DNA of 64,000 nt from Pseudomonas sp. ANT_J12. GTDB taxonomy: Bacteria > Pseudomonadota > Gammaproteobacteria > Pseudomonadales > Pseudomonadaceae. Within the stretch, counting starts at the first letter, position 1. Every line of letters starts with the position of its first letter. The notes beneath the pieces are model-generated. The model saw only the letters and a list, made by a program, of their open reading frames with translations, made no database searches and was not told where the DNA came from. Made by a program: the position numbers and the translations under genes. Positions 1 through 8,795 of the stretch are shown here, in pieces. The DNA is taken from assembly GCF_008370045.1 (NCBI RefSeq), contig NZ_VOBN01000001.1, positions 620,001 to 684,000 on the forward strand, given 5' to 3'.

Positions 1-1625
1 CCGGGTTGATCGCCTTGCATCACAGCTCGCTGTCACGGGACACCCGCGACTGGGTCGAGCGCGCGCTCAAGGACGGGCAACTCAAAGCGGTGGTCTGCAC
101 CTCCAGCCTCGACTTGGGCGTGGATTTCCTGCCGGTGGAGCGCGTATTGCAAATCGGCTCGGCCAAAGGCGTGGCGCGGCTGATGCAGCGGGCCGGACGC
201 TCCGGGCATGCCCCGGGACGCGTATCACGGGTGACGTTGGTGCCGACCCACAGCCTGGAGCTGATCGAAGCGGCCGCCGCGCAGGACGCCGTGGCGCAAC
301 GGCGGATCGAACCGCGCGAATCGCCCTACAAGCCGCTGGACGTGCTGGTGCAGCATCTGGTGAGCATGGCGTTGGGGGGTGGGTTTGTGCCCGGTGAGCT
401 GTACGAAGAAGTCCGCGCTGCCTGGGCATATCGGGATCTCACACTGGCGGATTGGGCCTGGGCGCTGGCTTTCGTACGCCACGGCGGACTTTCCCTGACA
501 GCCTATCCGGATTATCGCCGGGTCGAACCCGATGAACAGGGCGTGTGGCGTGTGCCGGATGCGCGACTGGCGCGGCGACATCGCATGAGCATCGGCACCA
601 TCGTCAGCGATGCGAGCATTCAGTTGAAGTTCTGGAGCAAGGGCGGCGGTGGCAAGCAATTGGGCAGTGTTGAGGAAGGGTTTATCGCTCGCCTGAAACC
701 TGGCGATGGATTTCTGTTCGCGGGGCGTTTGCTGGAATTGGTGCGGGTGGAAAACATGACGGCCTACGTGCGGCGCAGCACCGTGAAAAGAGCGGCGGTG
801 CCCCGTTGGAATGGCGGGAGGATGCCACTGTCCAGCGAGTTGGCTCAGGCGGTGGTTGCGCGGTTCAGTGCGGCGGCTTGCGGTGACTTTGCTGGCCCGG
901 AAATGGCGGCGGTGCGTCCACTGCTGGACGTGCAGCAACGCTGGTCCGGACTGCCGACCATTGATTCCCTGCTGGCGGAATCGCTCAAGTCCCGTGAAGG
1001 CTGGCACTTGTTCCTCTATCCGTTTGCGGGGCGCCAGGTGCATCTGGGGCTGGCGAGTCTGTTGGCTTGGCGGGTAAGCCAGCGGCAGGCAGTGACGTTT
1101 TCGATTGCGGTGAACGATTACGGCCTCGAATTGCTGAGCGCAACACCTGTCGATTGGTCCCAACACCTGAATCCCGAACTGTTCAGCGCCGAGCACCTGC
1201 TGCCCGACGTTCTCGCCAGCCTGAACGCCGGCGAGCTGGCGCTGCGACGCTTTCGGGAAATCGCACGCATTGCAGGGCTGGTGTTCGCCGGCTACCCCGG
1301 CGCGCCCAAGAGCACGCGACAGGTCCAGGCATCAAGCGGTTTGTTCTTTGAAGTGTTCAAGCAATACGACGCCGACAACCTGTTGCTGGCCCAGGCCGGG
1401 GAAGAAGTCCTACGGGAAGAATTGGATATTCGTCGACTGGAGCAGACCTTGGCCCGCATCAATCGCTTGAGATTCGACCTGCATCTGATCAAGCGTCCTA
1501 CGCCGCTGGGCTTCCCGCTGCTGGTGGAACGGATGCGCGAAAGCATGAGTTCCGAGAAACTGGCGGATCGCATTAGGCGAATGGTCGGCGATCTGGAAAA
1601 AACCGCTGAAACCGGGAAAGCCTGA
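1..1625 (+). CDS. Ligase-associated DNA damage response DEXH-box helicase, C-terminal part
   Basis: The frame is already open at the left edge, so only about 540 C-terminal residues are visible and the Walker A and DEXH motifs lie outside the window. What remains starts in the second RecA-like domain: [10 protein letters not shown] matches helicase motif V and [12 protein letters not shown] matches motif VI with its arginine finger. A long Lhr-type winged-helix and C-terminal region follows. The Lhr-like family acts in DNA repair beside an ATP-dependent ligase and the PdeM nuclease. The stop overlaps the pdeM start (TGATG), so the two genes are translationally coupled. The ligase and exonuclease partners would be expected upstream, outside the window. 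Confidence 0.9.
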   Translation, partial: GLIALHHSSLSRDTRDWVERALKDGQLKAVVCTSSLDLGVDFLPVERVLQIGSAKGVARLMQRAGRSGHAPGRVSRVTLVPTHSLELIEAAAAQDAVAQRRIEPRESPYKPLDVLVQHLVSMALGGGFVPGELYEEVRAAWAYRDLTLADWAWALAFVRHGGLSLTAYPDYRRVEPDEQGVWRVPDARLARRHRMSIGTIVSDASIQLKFWSKGGGGKQLGSVEEGFIARLKPGDGFLFAGRLLELVRVENMTAYVRRSTVKRAAVPRWNGGRMPLSSELAQAVVARFSAAACGDFAGPEMAAVRPLLDVQQRWSGLPTIDSLLAESLKSREGWHLFLYPFAGRQVHLGLASLLAWRVSQRQAVTFSIAVNDYGLELLSATPVDWSQHLNPELFSAEHLLPDVLASLNAGELALRRFREIARIAGLVFAGYPGAPKSTRQVQASSGLFFEVFKQYDADNLLLAQAGEEVLREELDIRRLEQTLARINRLRFDLHLIKRPTPLGFPLLVERMRESMSSEKLADRIRRMVGDLEKTAETGKA

Positions 1626-2281
1626 TGAGCGCGCCCTACCCTGTGCGCCTGGCTGGCGAAGAACTCTGGTTGTTGCCCGAGAAAGCCATCTACTGGCCGG
1701 CCCAGCAAGCGCTGCTGGTTGCCGATGTGCACTTTGGCAAGGCCGCGGCCTATCGCAGCCTCGGTCAACCGGTACCGAGGGGCACGACGGCGCAAAACAT
1801 CGCGGTGCTGGATGGCTTGCTGGCTGCCCTGCCCTGTCGCCAGTTGATTTTCCTTGGCGACTTTCTCCACGGCCCCGGCTCCCATGCTGCGGATACGTTG
1901 CAGGCCCTGGCCGCGTGGCGGGAACGCCATTGCGACCTGCCGATGACGCTGATTCGCGGCAATCACGACAAACGCGCGGGCGATCCGCCGTTGTCGCTGA
2001 ACATTCGTGTGGTGCCGGAACCTCTGCTGCTGGGGCCGTTTGCCCTGCAACACGAGCCTGATCCCCATCCCAGCCGTCACGTGCTCGCGGGGCATGTGCA
2101 TCCGGTCTACCGGCTCAACGGCCGGGGCCGTCAAAGCTTGCGCCTGGCGTGTTTCAGGTTAGGGGAGCAAGTCAGCCTGTTGCCCGCGTTCGGCGCATTT
2201 ACCGGCGGGTATCAAGTCGAGCGGGATGATAGCTGCAGGATTTTTGTCATCGGCGACAACGAAATATGGCCAGTCAGCTGA
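1625..2281 (+). CDS. pdeM: Ligase-associated DNA damage response endonuclease PdeM
   Basis: This 218-residue calcineurin-like metallophosphoesterase carries the full metal-binding set in order: ADVHFGKA (D-x-H), FLGDFLHG (GD), RGNHDK (GNHD) and LAGHVHP (GHxH). In the family two metal ions hydrolyse phosphodiester bonds, and PdeM works with the neighbouring DEXH helicase, a ligase and an exonuclease in a DNA-damage response. The ATG overlaps the helicase stop by one base, which fixes the start. The protein has no signal peptide and should be cytoplasmic. A REP-type inverted repeat follows the stop and probably closes the transcript. Confidence 0.92.
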   Translation: MSAPYPVRLAGEELWLLPEKAIYWPAQQALLVADVHFGKAAAYRSLGQPVPRGTTAQNIAVLDGLLAALPCRQLIFLGDFLHGPGSHAADTLQALAAWRERHCDLPMTLIRGNHDKRAGDPPLSLNIRVVPEPLLLGPFALQHEPDPHPSRHVLAGHVHPVYRLNGRGRQSLRLACFRLGEQVSLLPAFGAFTGGYQVERDDSCRIFVIGDNEIWPVS

Positions 2282-2292
2282 CGCTCACCCTA

Positions 2293-2381
2293 TAGGAGCA
2301 AAGCTTGCTCGCGATGACGTCGTATCAGCCAACATCATTGTTGGATGTACAGCAGCCTTCGCGAGCAAGCTTCGCTCCTAC
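2293..2381. repeat. REP-type inverted repeat pair
   Basis: Two inverted copies of a sequence containing TAGGAGC and TTGCTCGCGA face each other across a short spacer. The same unit recurs at 11493-11584, 26492-26558 and 28314-28380, always between genes. It matches the abundant intergenic palindromes of P. fluorescens-group genomes and could form a long hairpin in RNA. Confidence 0.85.
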
Positions 2382-2417
2382 AGGATGACGCATCGTGCGA
2401 CGAGCGCAGGACCGGCA

Positions 2418-2627
2418 TCAAGCAACCGGCGCGGGTGGTGGCTCGTCCGGCAGGGTTGGCTCACCGGGCTCGGTGGGTTGTTCGTTGGGGGTATCGGGAT
2501 CAGGCTGGCCGGGGATGCCGCCTGCCATGCTGATAGGCGGATGCGCCAGCAAGGACCAGGCCAAAACGCCAATCTGATTGGGCTCAAGCCTTGCCAGTTC
2601 GGCGCTGATTTGCGGATCGATCTTCAT
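2418..2627 (-). CDS. Small proline-rich hypothetical protein
   Basis: A 69-residue protein is read from ATG at 2627, preceded by AGGAG seven bases upstream; this is preferred to a longer form starting at 2684 that lacks such a site. The N-terminal half is a plausible folded segment (KIDPQISAELARLEPNQIG). The C-terminal half is low-complexity, rich in Pro and Glu (PGEPTLPDEPPPAPVA). There is no signal peptide or membrane segment. I do not recognise a family. It lies convergent to pdeM and upstream of dcd on the other side. The good ribosome site and the codon usage suggest a real gene. Confidence 0.6.
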   Translation of the reverse strand: MKIDPQISAELARLEPNQIGVLAWSLLAHPPISMAGGIPGQPDPDTPNEQPTEPGEPTLPDEPPPAPVA

Positions 2628-2733
2628 GGAGCACTCCTGAGCAATGGCCCGGTTCGCTGTGCGCAAAACGGGCAGTACACCCAATAGAGTGTCTACCCGC
2701 CGAAGAATTCCCGGGAACTGTCAGATGGACGGA

Positions 2734-3300
2734 TCAGGTGCGTGGCAGGGTGACGCCGCGCTGGCCCTGGTACTTGCCGCCACGGTCCTTGTAGGAGACT
2801 TCGCACTCTTCGTCGGATTCGAAGAACAGCATCTGTGCGACGCCTTCGTTGGCGTAGATTTTCGCCGGCAAGGTGGTGGTGTTGGAGAATTCCAGGGTCA
2901 CGTGGCCTTCCCACTCAGGCTCGAGCGGCGTCACGTTGACGATAATGCCGCAACGGGCGTAGGTGCTTTTACCCAGGCAGATGGTCAGCACGTTGCGCGG
3001 AATGCGGAAGAATTCCACGGTGCGGGCCAGGGCGAAGGAGTTCGGCGGGATGATGCAGACGTCGCTGGTCACGTCGACAAAGCTCTTCTCGTCGAAGTTC
3101 TTCGGGTCGACGATGGCCGAGTTGATGTTGGTGAACACCTTGAACTCACCGGCGCAACGTACGTCGTAGCCGTAGCTCGACACACCATAGGAAATCAGGC
3201 GCTCGGCACCTTCGCCGCGCATCTGGCGCTCGACGAACGGTTCGATCATGCCGTGCTCTTGCGCCATGCGGCGAATCCACTTGTCCGATTTGATGCTCAT
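2734..3300 (-). CDS. dcd: dCTP deaminase
   Basis: Dcd deaminates dCTP to dUTP, which dUTPase then converts to dUMP for thymidylate synthesis. The 188-residue length from ATG at 3300 ([19 protein letters not shown]) is the usual one, and a 42-residue upstream extension is not needed. Family signatures are visible: [13 protein letters not shown] near the N-terminus, [10 protein letters not shown] with the catalytic region around [17 protein letters not shown], and the C-terminal GKYQGQRGV nucleotide-binding tail. The enzyme is a cytoplasmic homotrimer. It stands alone here, divergent from the cold-shock gene. Confidence 0.96.
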   Translation of the reverse strand: MSIKSDKWIRRMAQEHGMIEPFVERQMRGEGAERLISYGVSSYGYDVRCAGEFKVFTNINSAIVDPKNFDEKSFVDVTSDVCIIPPNSFALARTVEFFRIPRNVLTICLGKSTYARCGIIVNVTPLEPEWEGHVTLEFSNTTTLPAKIYANEGVAQMLFFESDEECEVSYKDRGGKYQGQRGVTLPRT

Positions 3301-3655
3301 GGCGGGGTGTCCTGAATAGCGAGGTGGAAAAATTCTGTCCGGCATCTTACTAGGCGCGCACTCCGGGTTCAAAGCGCAGCTATTAATTCTCGCCGATCCC
3401 CCCTGATTGCCGGGTCTTCCCGCCAAAACGATGCACCGTCAGTCACGAAAACAGAGAAACCTTCGCAGGAAGCATTGGCACGTTCCGGAAAAAGGGTTAA
3501 GGTGGCGCCACTGTGCTGCTTGTGTCACTGAGAATCTCTACACGATATGTTGAATTTCGATCCAACCATCTACAAGAATTTTTCCTGCTCTTTGCACTCA
3601 GTCTCGGCCAGGGTTCTTCCTGCGTCGCAGTTATCTTTGTTCAAGGAGTTACACC
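3301..3655. other. Intergenic region with dcd promoter and cold-shock leader
   Basis: About 355 bases separate the dcd start from the cold-shock start. No convincing ORF or RNA gene is seen. The right half (about 3510-3655) is relatively AT-rich and is probably the long untranslated leader usual for cspA-family mRNAs. It ends in AAGGAG before the ATG at 3656. Confidence 0.45.
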
Positions 3656-3865
3656 ATGTCTAATCGCCAAACTGGTACCGTTAAGTGGTTCAACGATGAA
3701 AAAGGCTTCGGCTTCATCACTCCACAATCCGGTGACGACCTGTTCGTTCACTTCAAAGCAATCCAATCCGACGGCTTCAAAAGCCTGAAAGAAGGCCAAC
3801 AGGTTTCTTTCATCGCTACCCGCGGTCAGAAAGGCATGCAAGCTGAAGAAGTTCAAGTTATCTAA
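3656..3865 (+). CDS. CspA-family cold-shock protein
   Basis: A 69-residue single cold-shock domain with both RNA-binding motifs: RNP1 as KGFGFITP (residues about 17-24) and RNP2 as LFVHFKAI (about 30-37), after the typical opening [12 protein letters not shown]. These small OB-fold proteins bind single-stranded RNA and DNA and act as RNA chaperones. The sequence is close to the CapB/CspA proteins of pseudomonads. AAGGAG lies upstream of the ATG, and a strong terminator starts about 20 bases after the stop, so the gene is monocistronic. Which csp paralogue this is, and whether it is cold-induced, cannot be told from sequence. Confidence 0.95.
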   Translation: MSNRQTGTVKWFNDEKGFGFITPQSGDDLFVHFKAIQSDGFKSLKEGQQVSFIATRGQKGMQAEEVQVI

Positions 3866-3882
3866 CTTGTACTTGCTTTAGT

Positions 3883-3917
3883 AAAAAGCCCCGCCCTTAA
3901 AAGCGGGGCTTTTTTGT
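3883..3917 (+). terminator. Rho-independent terminator of the cold-shock gene
   Basis: The inverted repeat AAGCCCCGC / GCGGGGCTT is followed by a run of six T, right after the cold-shock stop codon. Confidence 0.9.
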
Positions 3918-3997
3918 GGGCGCCTGTTTTTGCGTTGGGCCATCTTCTCGTCCTTCTATATGATTCGCCACCTGGAAAATCACATGGAAGCAGCAGG

Positions 3998-5428
3998 ATG
4001 CCGTTCAACCAATGGAAAACCCTGGGCGCAGTGCTGATCACGCTCGCACTCCCCTTCTCGATTCACGCCAATCCCCGCCCCGACCATCCGACCATCATCA
4101 TCGGCATGGATACCCACGCCACCTATATCGGCCAAGGCCCTGCCATCCAGGGCATTCCCCAGCCAGAACTGCGCGCGGCGGCTTTGCTGGAACTCTCTAC
4201 GCCACACACTTGCGGCAGCAACGAGGTCTACCTCACACCGGAATCGGTGGGCGTACCCAACGAATCGTTTGGTCGACTGCTCAATGAAGTCCAGCAACTG
4301 ATAGACGACGAAACACCACTGTTGATAACGCTCTCGGAATGTGACGGCAAACGGGCTTTTTTTGAAAAGGTCCGTCCGTGTACGCCCGAAGAGTGCGGCA
4401 ACCTGACCGCCTCCCTGGTGGACGGAAAGCTGTATCTGGACGAAGACTACGCACCAACCAGCAAAGGTCAGGCGGCTTACTTCCTGAAAATGCCGATGGC
4501 CTACGTCAGCAAACGCAAGGCCTGGCACGCCAAAGTCTTTTACGTCGAATCTGGCAAACTGCGCCGCGACTATTACGTCAACGCCAAAGACTTTGTCTCA
4601 GGCAGGCCCGTCCTCGCCTCAAAAACCTACTACTCGAGCGGAAAGCTCGGACAAAGCTATCAGAACGATGCCAAGGGCCAACGCCAGGGCGAGGCAATCA
4701 CCTATTCCGAAAGCGGGGTTGTCATCAAGCGCGCGAACTACTTGAACGATGACCTGGAAGGCTGGGAAACCACCTACCACGATAACGGCAAGAAGGCAGA
4801 GGCCTACAACTGGCACGCCGGCAAGCATGTGGATGGCGAGTACCTGGAGTACGACGAAAACGGCGCGATCATCGGCCGCCTCACTTATCACAATGACGTG
4901 CTGGACGGCCCGATCCTCGGCTATTACCCCGATGGCAAGATCAAGTCACGTGGTCAGTACGTCAACGGCAAAATGGCCGGCCCCAACCTTTCCTACTTCC
5001 CGGACGGTTCGCTGCAAAGCAGCACGGACTACGTCGACAATGCGCCGCGAGGCTGGCAAATCGAGTATCACCCCAACGCCACGGTGAAACAGAAAGTCTT
5101 TGTCGACGAGCATTCCGTGCAGCGCAGCCATGCCAGCTGGAACGATCAGGGCGTACAAACCGTGCAATGGCAGTGGGATGAGCAGCACCGCGAACAGGGC
5201 GACTTCAAGGAGTGGTACGCCAACGGCCAGCTCAAGGAACAAAAATCCTACAAGGACGGCAAACTGGAAGGCCCGACCATCACCTGGTATGAAAACGGCC
5301 AGATGAATACGTCCGTCGATTACGTCGAGGGGCGTGAGCAAGGCGTGATGCGCCTATGGAAACAGGATGGCAGCCCGAACGGCGAATGCCGATACGAGGC
5401 CGGCGTCCGTCAAGGTGAATGCACCTGA
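3998..5428 (+). CDS. Secreted MORN/YwqK-type repeat protein
   Basis: The 476-residue protein starts at ATG 3998, which gives a signal peptide (MPFNQWKTLGAVLITLAL, cleavage likely after HANP). The C-terminal two-thirds is built of repeats of about 20-24 residues of the form Y-x-N/D-G-x-x-K/Q-x-x-x-x-Y-x-x-G-x-x-x-G, for example YYPDGKIKSRGQYVNGKMAG and WYENGQMNTSVDYVEGREQG. These are MORN-like repeats of the kind annotated as YwqK-family antitoxin. That label is by domain similarity only; no toxin gene is adjacent, and a periplasmic or surface location argues against a classical antitoxin. The N-terminal 150 residues are unrecognised. Function unknown. Confidence 0.75.
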   Translation: MPFNQWKTLGAVLITLALPFSIHANPRPDHPTIIIGMDTHATYIGQGPAIQGIPQPELRAAALLELSTPHTCGSNEVYLTPESVGVPNESFGRLLNEVQQLIDDETPLLITLSECDGKRAFFEKVRPCTPEECGNLTASLVDGKLYLDEDYAPTSKGQAAYFLKMPMAYVSKRKAWHAKVFYVESGKLRRDYYVNAKDFVSGRPVLASKTYYSSGKLGQSYQNDAKGQRQGEAITYSESGVVIKRANYLNDDLEGWETTYHDNGKKAEAYNWHAGKHVDGEYLEYDENGAIIGRLTYHNDVLDGPILGYYPDGKIKSRGQYVNGKMAGPNLSYFPDGSLQSSTDYVDNAPRGWQIEYHPNATVKQKVFVDEHSVQRSHASWNDQGVQTVQWQWDEQHREQGDFKEWYANGQLKEQKSYKDGKLEGPTITWYENGQMNTSVDYVEGREQGVMRLWKQDGSPNGECRYEAGVRQGECT

Positions 5429-5445
5429 CGCAATCACATCAAAAA

Positions 5446-5522
5446 AAAGATCGCAGCCTTTGGCAGTGCCTGCAGGATGAACGTTGATTCATCGTAGGCA
5501 TTGCCGAAGGCTGCGATCTTTT
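5446..5522. repeat. Long inverted repeat (GATCGCAGCCTT type)
   Basis: The arms AAGATCGCAGCCTTTGGCAG and its near-perfect complement ending at 5520 face each other between two convergent genes. This is a common P. fluorescens intergenic palindrome and may also terminate both transcripts. Confidence 0.8.
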
Positions 5523-5536
5523 GATCTTTGAGCGTT

Positions 5537-6544
5537 TTACCAAGCCACGCCAAACCCTGCGGTATAGCGCGTCTTGTTCAAATCAGCATCATTGGTGCCG
5601 CTGATGATGTCGCGCTCGGCCTTGAGGTTAAGCGAAGCCCAGTCGGTGACTTTGTAGCGCAAACCCAATTCGGCATCGAGCGCGTAATCGGCCACGCCGG
5701 ACAGCGGCTTGCCCACTTCGCCATTAGTGAAGAACTCGACCTTCTTGCCCACCAGATAGCGGTTGTAGTCCCACTTCATGGCCACGGAATAGAAGTTGTC
5801 CTTGCCGCCATCGCGGTATTCGTAATCGGTGCGGTTGAGCAGCGAACCCAGCGAGAACGCGCCCAGCTCGTTGTCCCAGAACTGATACCCCGGACCGGTA
5901 CCGACCACACGCTGACGGGACAACTCTTCGACCTTGTCGCGCTTGTAGTTCACGCGACCATCCCAGTACCAGTGCTCGGTGAGGAATCGGTCAAGGGAGT
6001 ACTCGGCACGCCAGTTGTCGGTGGTCACCACGTCATCCTGGAATTCGCGGTTGTACTCGCCCTCGGCCGTATGCCGCCAGCGGCCATGACGGGCCGTGGT
6101 CTTGAAGCCGATATCGTAGTCGTCGGTGTCCTTCTCGGCGCGCTGGTAATCCAGGGCCATGTCGACATTACCCTTCCAGACCAGGTCTTCGACCACCGGT
6201 TTAGGCTTGAGAATCTGCTGGATACTCGCCAACTCGACGGTTTTCGGCGCCTCGCCATTGGCCAAGGTCACCTTGCCATCTTCGGCAGCCTTCAAGGATT
6301 TGGCCTTCTCGCCGTTGTAGGCATCCTGCTTGACCAACAATTCCTGATCACTTTCCAGGGTCTTGACCTGCTTCCAGTCGATTGGAACCGCACCGGCGTA
6401 TTCGGTCTGGATCAGCAGTTTGCCGCCATCGAACACGGTGATCTTGCCGCTCAATTTGTCACCGTTTTTCAACCATACGGTGTCGGCGAGCAAAGGCGTG
6501 GAAGCACTGAAGACAGCGAGGCACAACAAGGTTCTGGACAACAT
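5537..6544 (-). CDS. DUF481 outer-membrane protein (YdiY-like)
   Basis: A 335-residue protein with a clear signal peptide (LSRTLLCLAVFSASTPLLAD). The first mature segment (DTVWLKNGDKLSGKITVFDG) is a small beta-rich domain often seen before DUF481. Residues about 120-335 consist of alternating amphipathic strands and end in a terminal aromatic residue (AGFGVAW), the signature of an outer-membrane beta-barrel recognised by the Bam machinery. DUF481/YdiY proteins have no settled function; some are linked to acid or salt stress. The gene stands alone and converges with the repeat protein through the palindrome at 5446-5522. Confidence 0.85.
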   Translation of the reverse strand: MLSRTLLCLAVFSASTPLLADTVWLKNGDKLSGKITVFDGGKLLIQTEYAGAVPIDWKQVKTLESDQELLVKQDAYNGEKAKSLKAAEDGKVTLANGEAPKTVELASIQQILKPKPVVEDLVWKGNVDMALDYQRAEKDTDDYDIGFKTTARHGRWRHTAEGEYNREFQDDVVTTDNWRAEYSLDRFLTEHWYWDGRVNYKRDKVEELSRQRVVGTGPGYQFWDNELGAFSLGSLLNRTDYEYRDGGKDNFYSVAMKWDYNRYLVGKKVEFFTNGEVGKPLSGVADYALDAELGLRYKVTDWASLNLKAERDIISGTNDADLNKTRYTAGFGVAW

Positions 6545-6708
6545 AAGCAGATCGAAGGCTCTGGTTTGCGAAAAAAAGTCGGCATTATCCCAAGGAACAA
6601 GGCGCTAGCAAGGACTGACCCGACTATTTCTATTGAGTTCATTTCTCAATTGCTGCTTCTGGACTTAATCTGTGGGCGCAAAATCGAATTTCTTCAGGAA
6701 CTGCGGAC

Positions 6709-7062
6709 GTGACAGACGAAACGACGGAAAACGAAAGCCCGGCGCAAATCCGACGCACGGCGCTGTACCTGACCTTGGCCCAAGTGCCCGAGGGCAAAGT
6801 GGTGAGTTATGGACAATTGGCCGAGTTGGCAGGGTTGGGGCGCGCGGCACGCTGGGTCGGGCGCACGCTGAGCCAGTTGCCCGGCGACACCAGGTTGCCT
6901 TGGCACCGCGTGCTTGGTGCCGGCGGTCGGATCAGTCTGCCGGCGGGAAGCCCATCGGGGGATGAACAACGGGCGCGTTTGCGCACCGAAGGCATTAGTA
7001 TCCTGAACAATCGTGTTGATATTCAGCGTCATGGCTGGCGCCCGGTAGAGCACAGCGGTTAG
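6709..7062 (+). CDS. Alkyltransferase-like protein (MGMT family, Cys replaced by Trp)
   Basis: A 117-residue homologue of the DNA-binding domain of O6-alkylguanine-DNA alkyltransferase. The helix-turn-helix (GKVVSYGQLAELAGLGRAAR) and arginine-finger region (RAARWVGRTL) are present. The active-site motif that is PCHRV in true methyltransferases reads LPWHRVLG here, so the alkyl-accepting Cys is Trp. This places it with the ATL proteins (E. coli YbaZ type), which bind O6-alkylguanine without repairing it and flag the lesion for nucleotide excision repair. The start is GTG at 6709, giving the normal family length. ampG follows 43 bases downstream. Confidence 0.9.
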   Translation: MTDETTENESPAQIRRTALYLTLAQVPEGKVVSYGQLAELAGLGRAARWVGRTLSQLPGDTRLPWHRVLGAGGRISLPAGSPSGDEQRARLRTEGISILNNRVDIQRHGWRPVEHSG

Positions 7063-7105
7063 AGTGCGCGCTTTGTTTCCGTAATCTTGAGGCAGACTCC
7101 AGCCC

Positions 7106-8665
7106 ATGCCCCGTAAAACCTGGCGCGCCGCGCTCGCCGCCTATGCCAGCCCATCAACGCTTGTGCTGTTGTTGCTTGGTTTCGCCGCCGGCCTGCCCTA
7201 CATGCTGGTGTTTTCGACGCTGTCGGTCTGGTTGCGCGAGGCCGGTGTGGCCCGCGAAACCATTGGCTATGCAAGCCTGATAGGCCTGGCCTACGCCTTT
7301 AAATGGGTGTGGTCCCCGCTGCTGGATCAATGGCGCCTGCCATTACTCGGCAAGCTCGGTCGACGCCGCTCCTGGCTGGTGCTGTCCCAATCGCTGGTGA
7401 TCCTCGGCCTGATCGGCATGGGTTTCTGCGACCCGCAAAAGCATTTGTCCTGGTTGATCGCCATCGCGGTGATCGTGGCTTTCGCTTCGGCGACCCAGGA
7501 CATTGCCGTCGACGCCTATCGCCTGGAAATCGCCGAAGACAGTCGACAGGCGGCGCTGGCCGCCAGCTACATGTCCGGTTATCGCATCGCCGCGCTGCTG
7601 GCCACCGCCGGCGCGCTGTTCTTCGCCGAAGGCTTCGGCTCCACGGGTTTCAACTACCAACACTCGGCCTGGGCCGGCACGTATGTGCTGTTCGGTGCGC
7701 TGATGATCCCCGCACTGCTGACCAGCCTGTTCATGCGCGAGCCGCCGGTGCCGTTGCGCACTCAGTTGCAGGCGGGGCGCTACAGCTTTGCGCATCAATT
7801 GGCCTCGGTGTTTGTGCTGATCGTGCTGCTGGTGTCGGTGCCGGCCATGTTCACCCAGCTCTACAACACGGATTTCGCCGCCGTGCTGTTCCAGGGCGAG
7901 AGCCTGCTCGACCTGCTGCTCGAAGACCGCGCGTTCCTGCGGGCCATCCTCTATATCACGCTGACCGCCCTGTGCCTGTCGGCCATGGGCCGCCGTGGCC
8001 TGGCGCCGGTGCTAACGCCGGTCAACGACTTCATTCTGCGCTACCGCTGGCAAGCGTTCCTGTTGCTCGGCTTGATCGCCACCTACCGGATGTCTGACAC
8101 GGTCATGGGCGTGATGGCCAACGTGTTCTACATCGACCAAGGCTTCACCAAGGATCAGATCGCCAGCGTCAGCAAGATTTTCGGCCTGATCATGACCCTG
8201 GTGGGCGCCGGCATGGGCGGCCTGCTGATCGTGCGCTTCGGTATCCTGCCGATCCTGCTGATCGGCGGTATCGCCTCGGCCGGCACCAACCTGCTGTTCC
8301 TGATGCTCGCCGACATGGGCGCCAACCTGAACATGCTGATCCTGACCATTTCCCTGGACAACTTCAGCTCGGGCCTGGCGACATCGGCGTTCGTCGCGTA
8401 CCTGTCGAGCCTGACCAACCTCAAGTTCTCCGCCACCCAATACGCCCTGCTCAGCTCGATCATGCTCTTGCTGCCGCGCCTGATCGGCGGCTACTCCGGG
8501 GTCATGGTGGAGAAATTCGGCTATCACAACTTCTTCCTGATCACAGCCCTGCTCGGCGTGCCGACCCTGCTGCTGATCGCGCTGCACTGGTTCCAGGAGA
8601 GCCGCAAGGCCGGCCCGACGCCGACGCCCGAACCGCTCCAGACACCGGCCGTGGAAGAGTCATAG
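7106..8665 (+). CDS. ampG: AmpG family muropeptide MFS transporter
   Basis: A 519-residue inner-membrane protein with 12 to 14 predicted hydrophobic segments. The opening ([20 protein letters not shown]) and the [15 protein letters not shown] segment are characteristic of AmpG permease. AmpG imports GlcNAc-anhydroMurNAc peptides from the periplasm for cell-wall recycling, and so also controls AmpR-dependent beta-lactamase induction. D-x-A-VDAYR ([11 protein letters not shown], about residues 132-142) is a conserved transporter motif. The C-terminus ends in a short Pro-rich tail. The preceding gene encodes the ATL protein; whether they share a transcript is unclear. Confidence 0.93.
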   Translation: MPRKTWRAALAAYASPSTLVLLLLGFAAGLPYMLVFSTLSVWLREAGVARETIGYASLIGLAYAFKWVWSPLLDQWRLPLLGKLGRRRSWLVLSQSLVILGLIGMGFCDPQKHLSWLIAIAVIVAFASATQDIAVDAYRLEIAEDSRQAALAASYMSGYRIAALLATAGALFFAEGFGSTGFNYQHSAWAGTYVLFGALMIPALLTSLFMREPPVPLRTQLQAGRYSFAHQLASVFVLIVLLVSVPAMFTQLYNTDFAAVLFQGESLLDLLLEDRAFLRAILYITLTALCLSAMGRRGLAPVLTPVNDFILRYRWQAFLLLGLIATYRMSDTVMGVMANVFYIDQGFTKDQIASVSKIFGLIMTLVGAGMGGLLIVRFGILPILLIGGIASAGTNLLFLMLADMGANLNMLILTISLDNFSSGLATSAFVAYLSSLTNLKFSATQYALLSSIMLLLPRLIGGYSGVMVEKFGYHNFFLITALLGVPTLLLIALHWFQESRKAGPTPTPEPLQTPAVEES

Positions 8666-8795
8666 GAAACGTCCCGAATGGCGGGAGGTTTCCCGCCATC
8701 GAGCCACACCGCCGGCCGCACTTCTGTACGTCAGCAGATCTCGCCCGTACAATGCTCCGTCATTTCTCGTCATCAGCAACCGACAACGGCCAACC

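Noticed and set aside
225..1196. Long antisense ORFs opposite the helicase, proS, kup, rimO, mutS and other high-GC genes
   Set aside because: They are mirror frames of well-supported genes, with composition typical of noncoding strands in GC-rich DNA.
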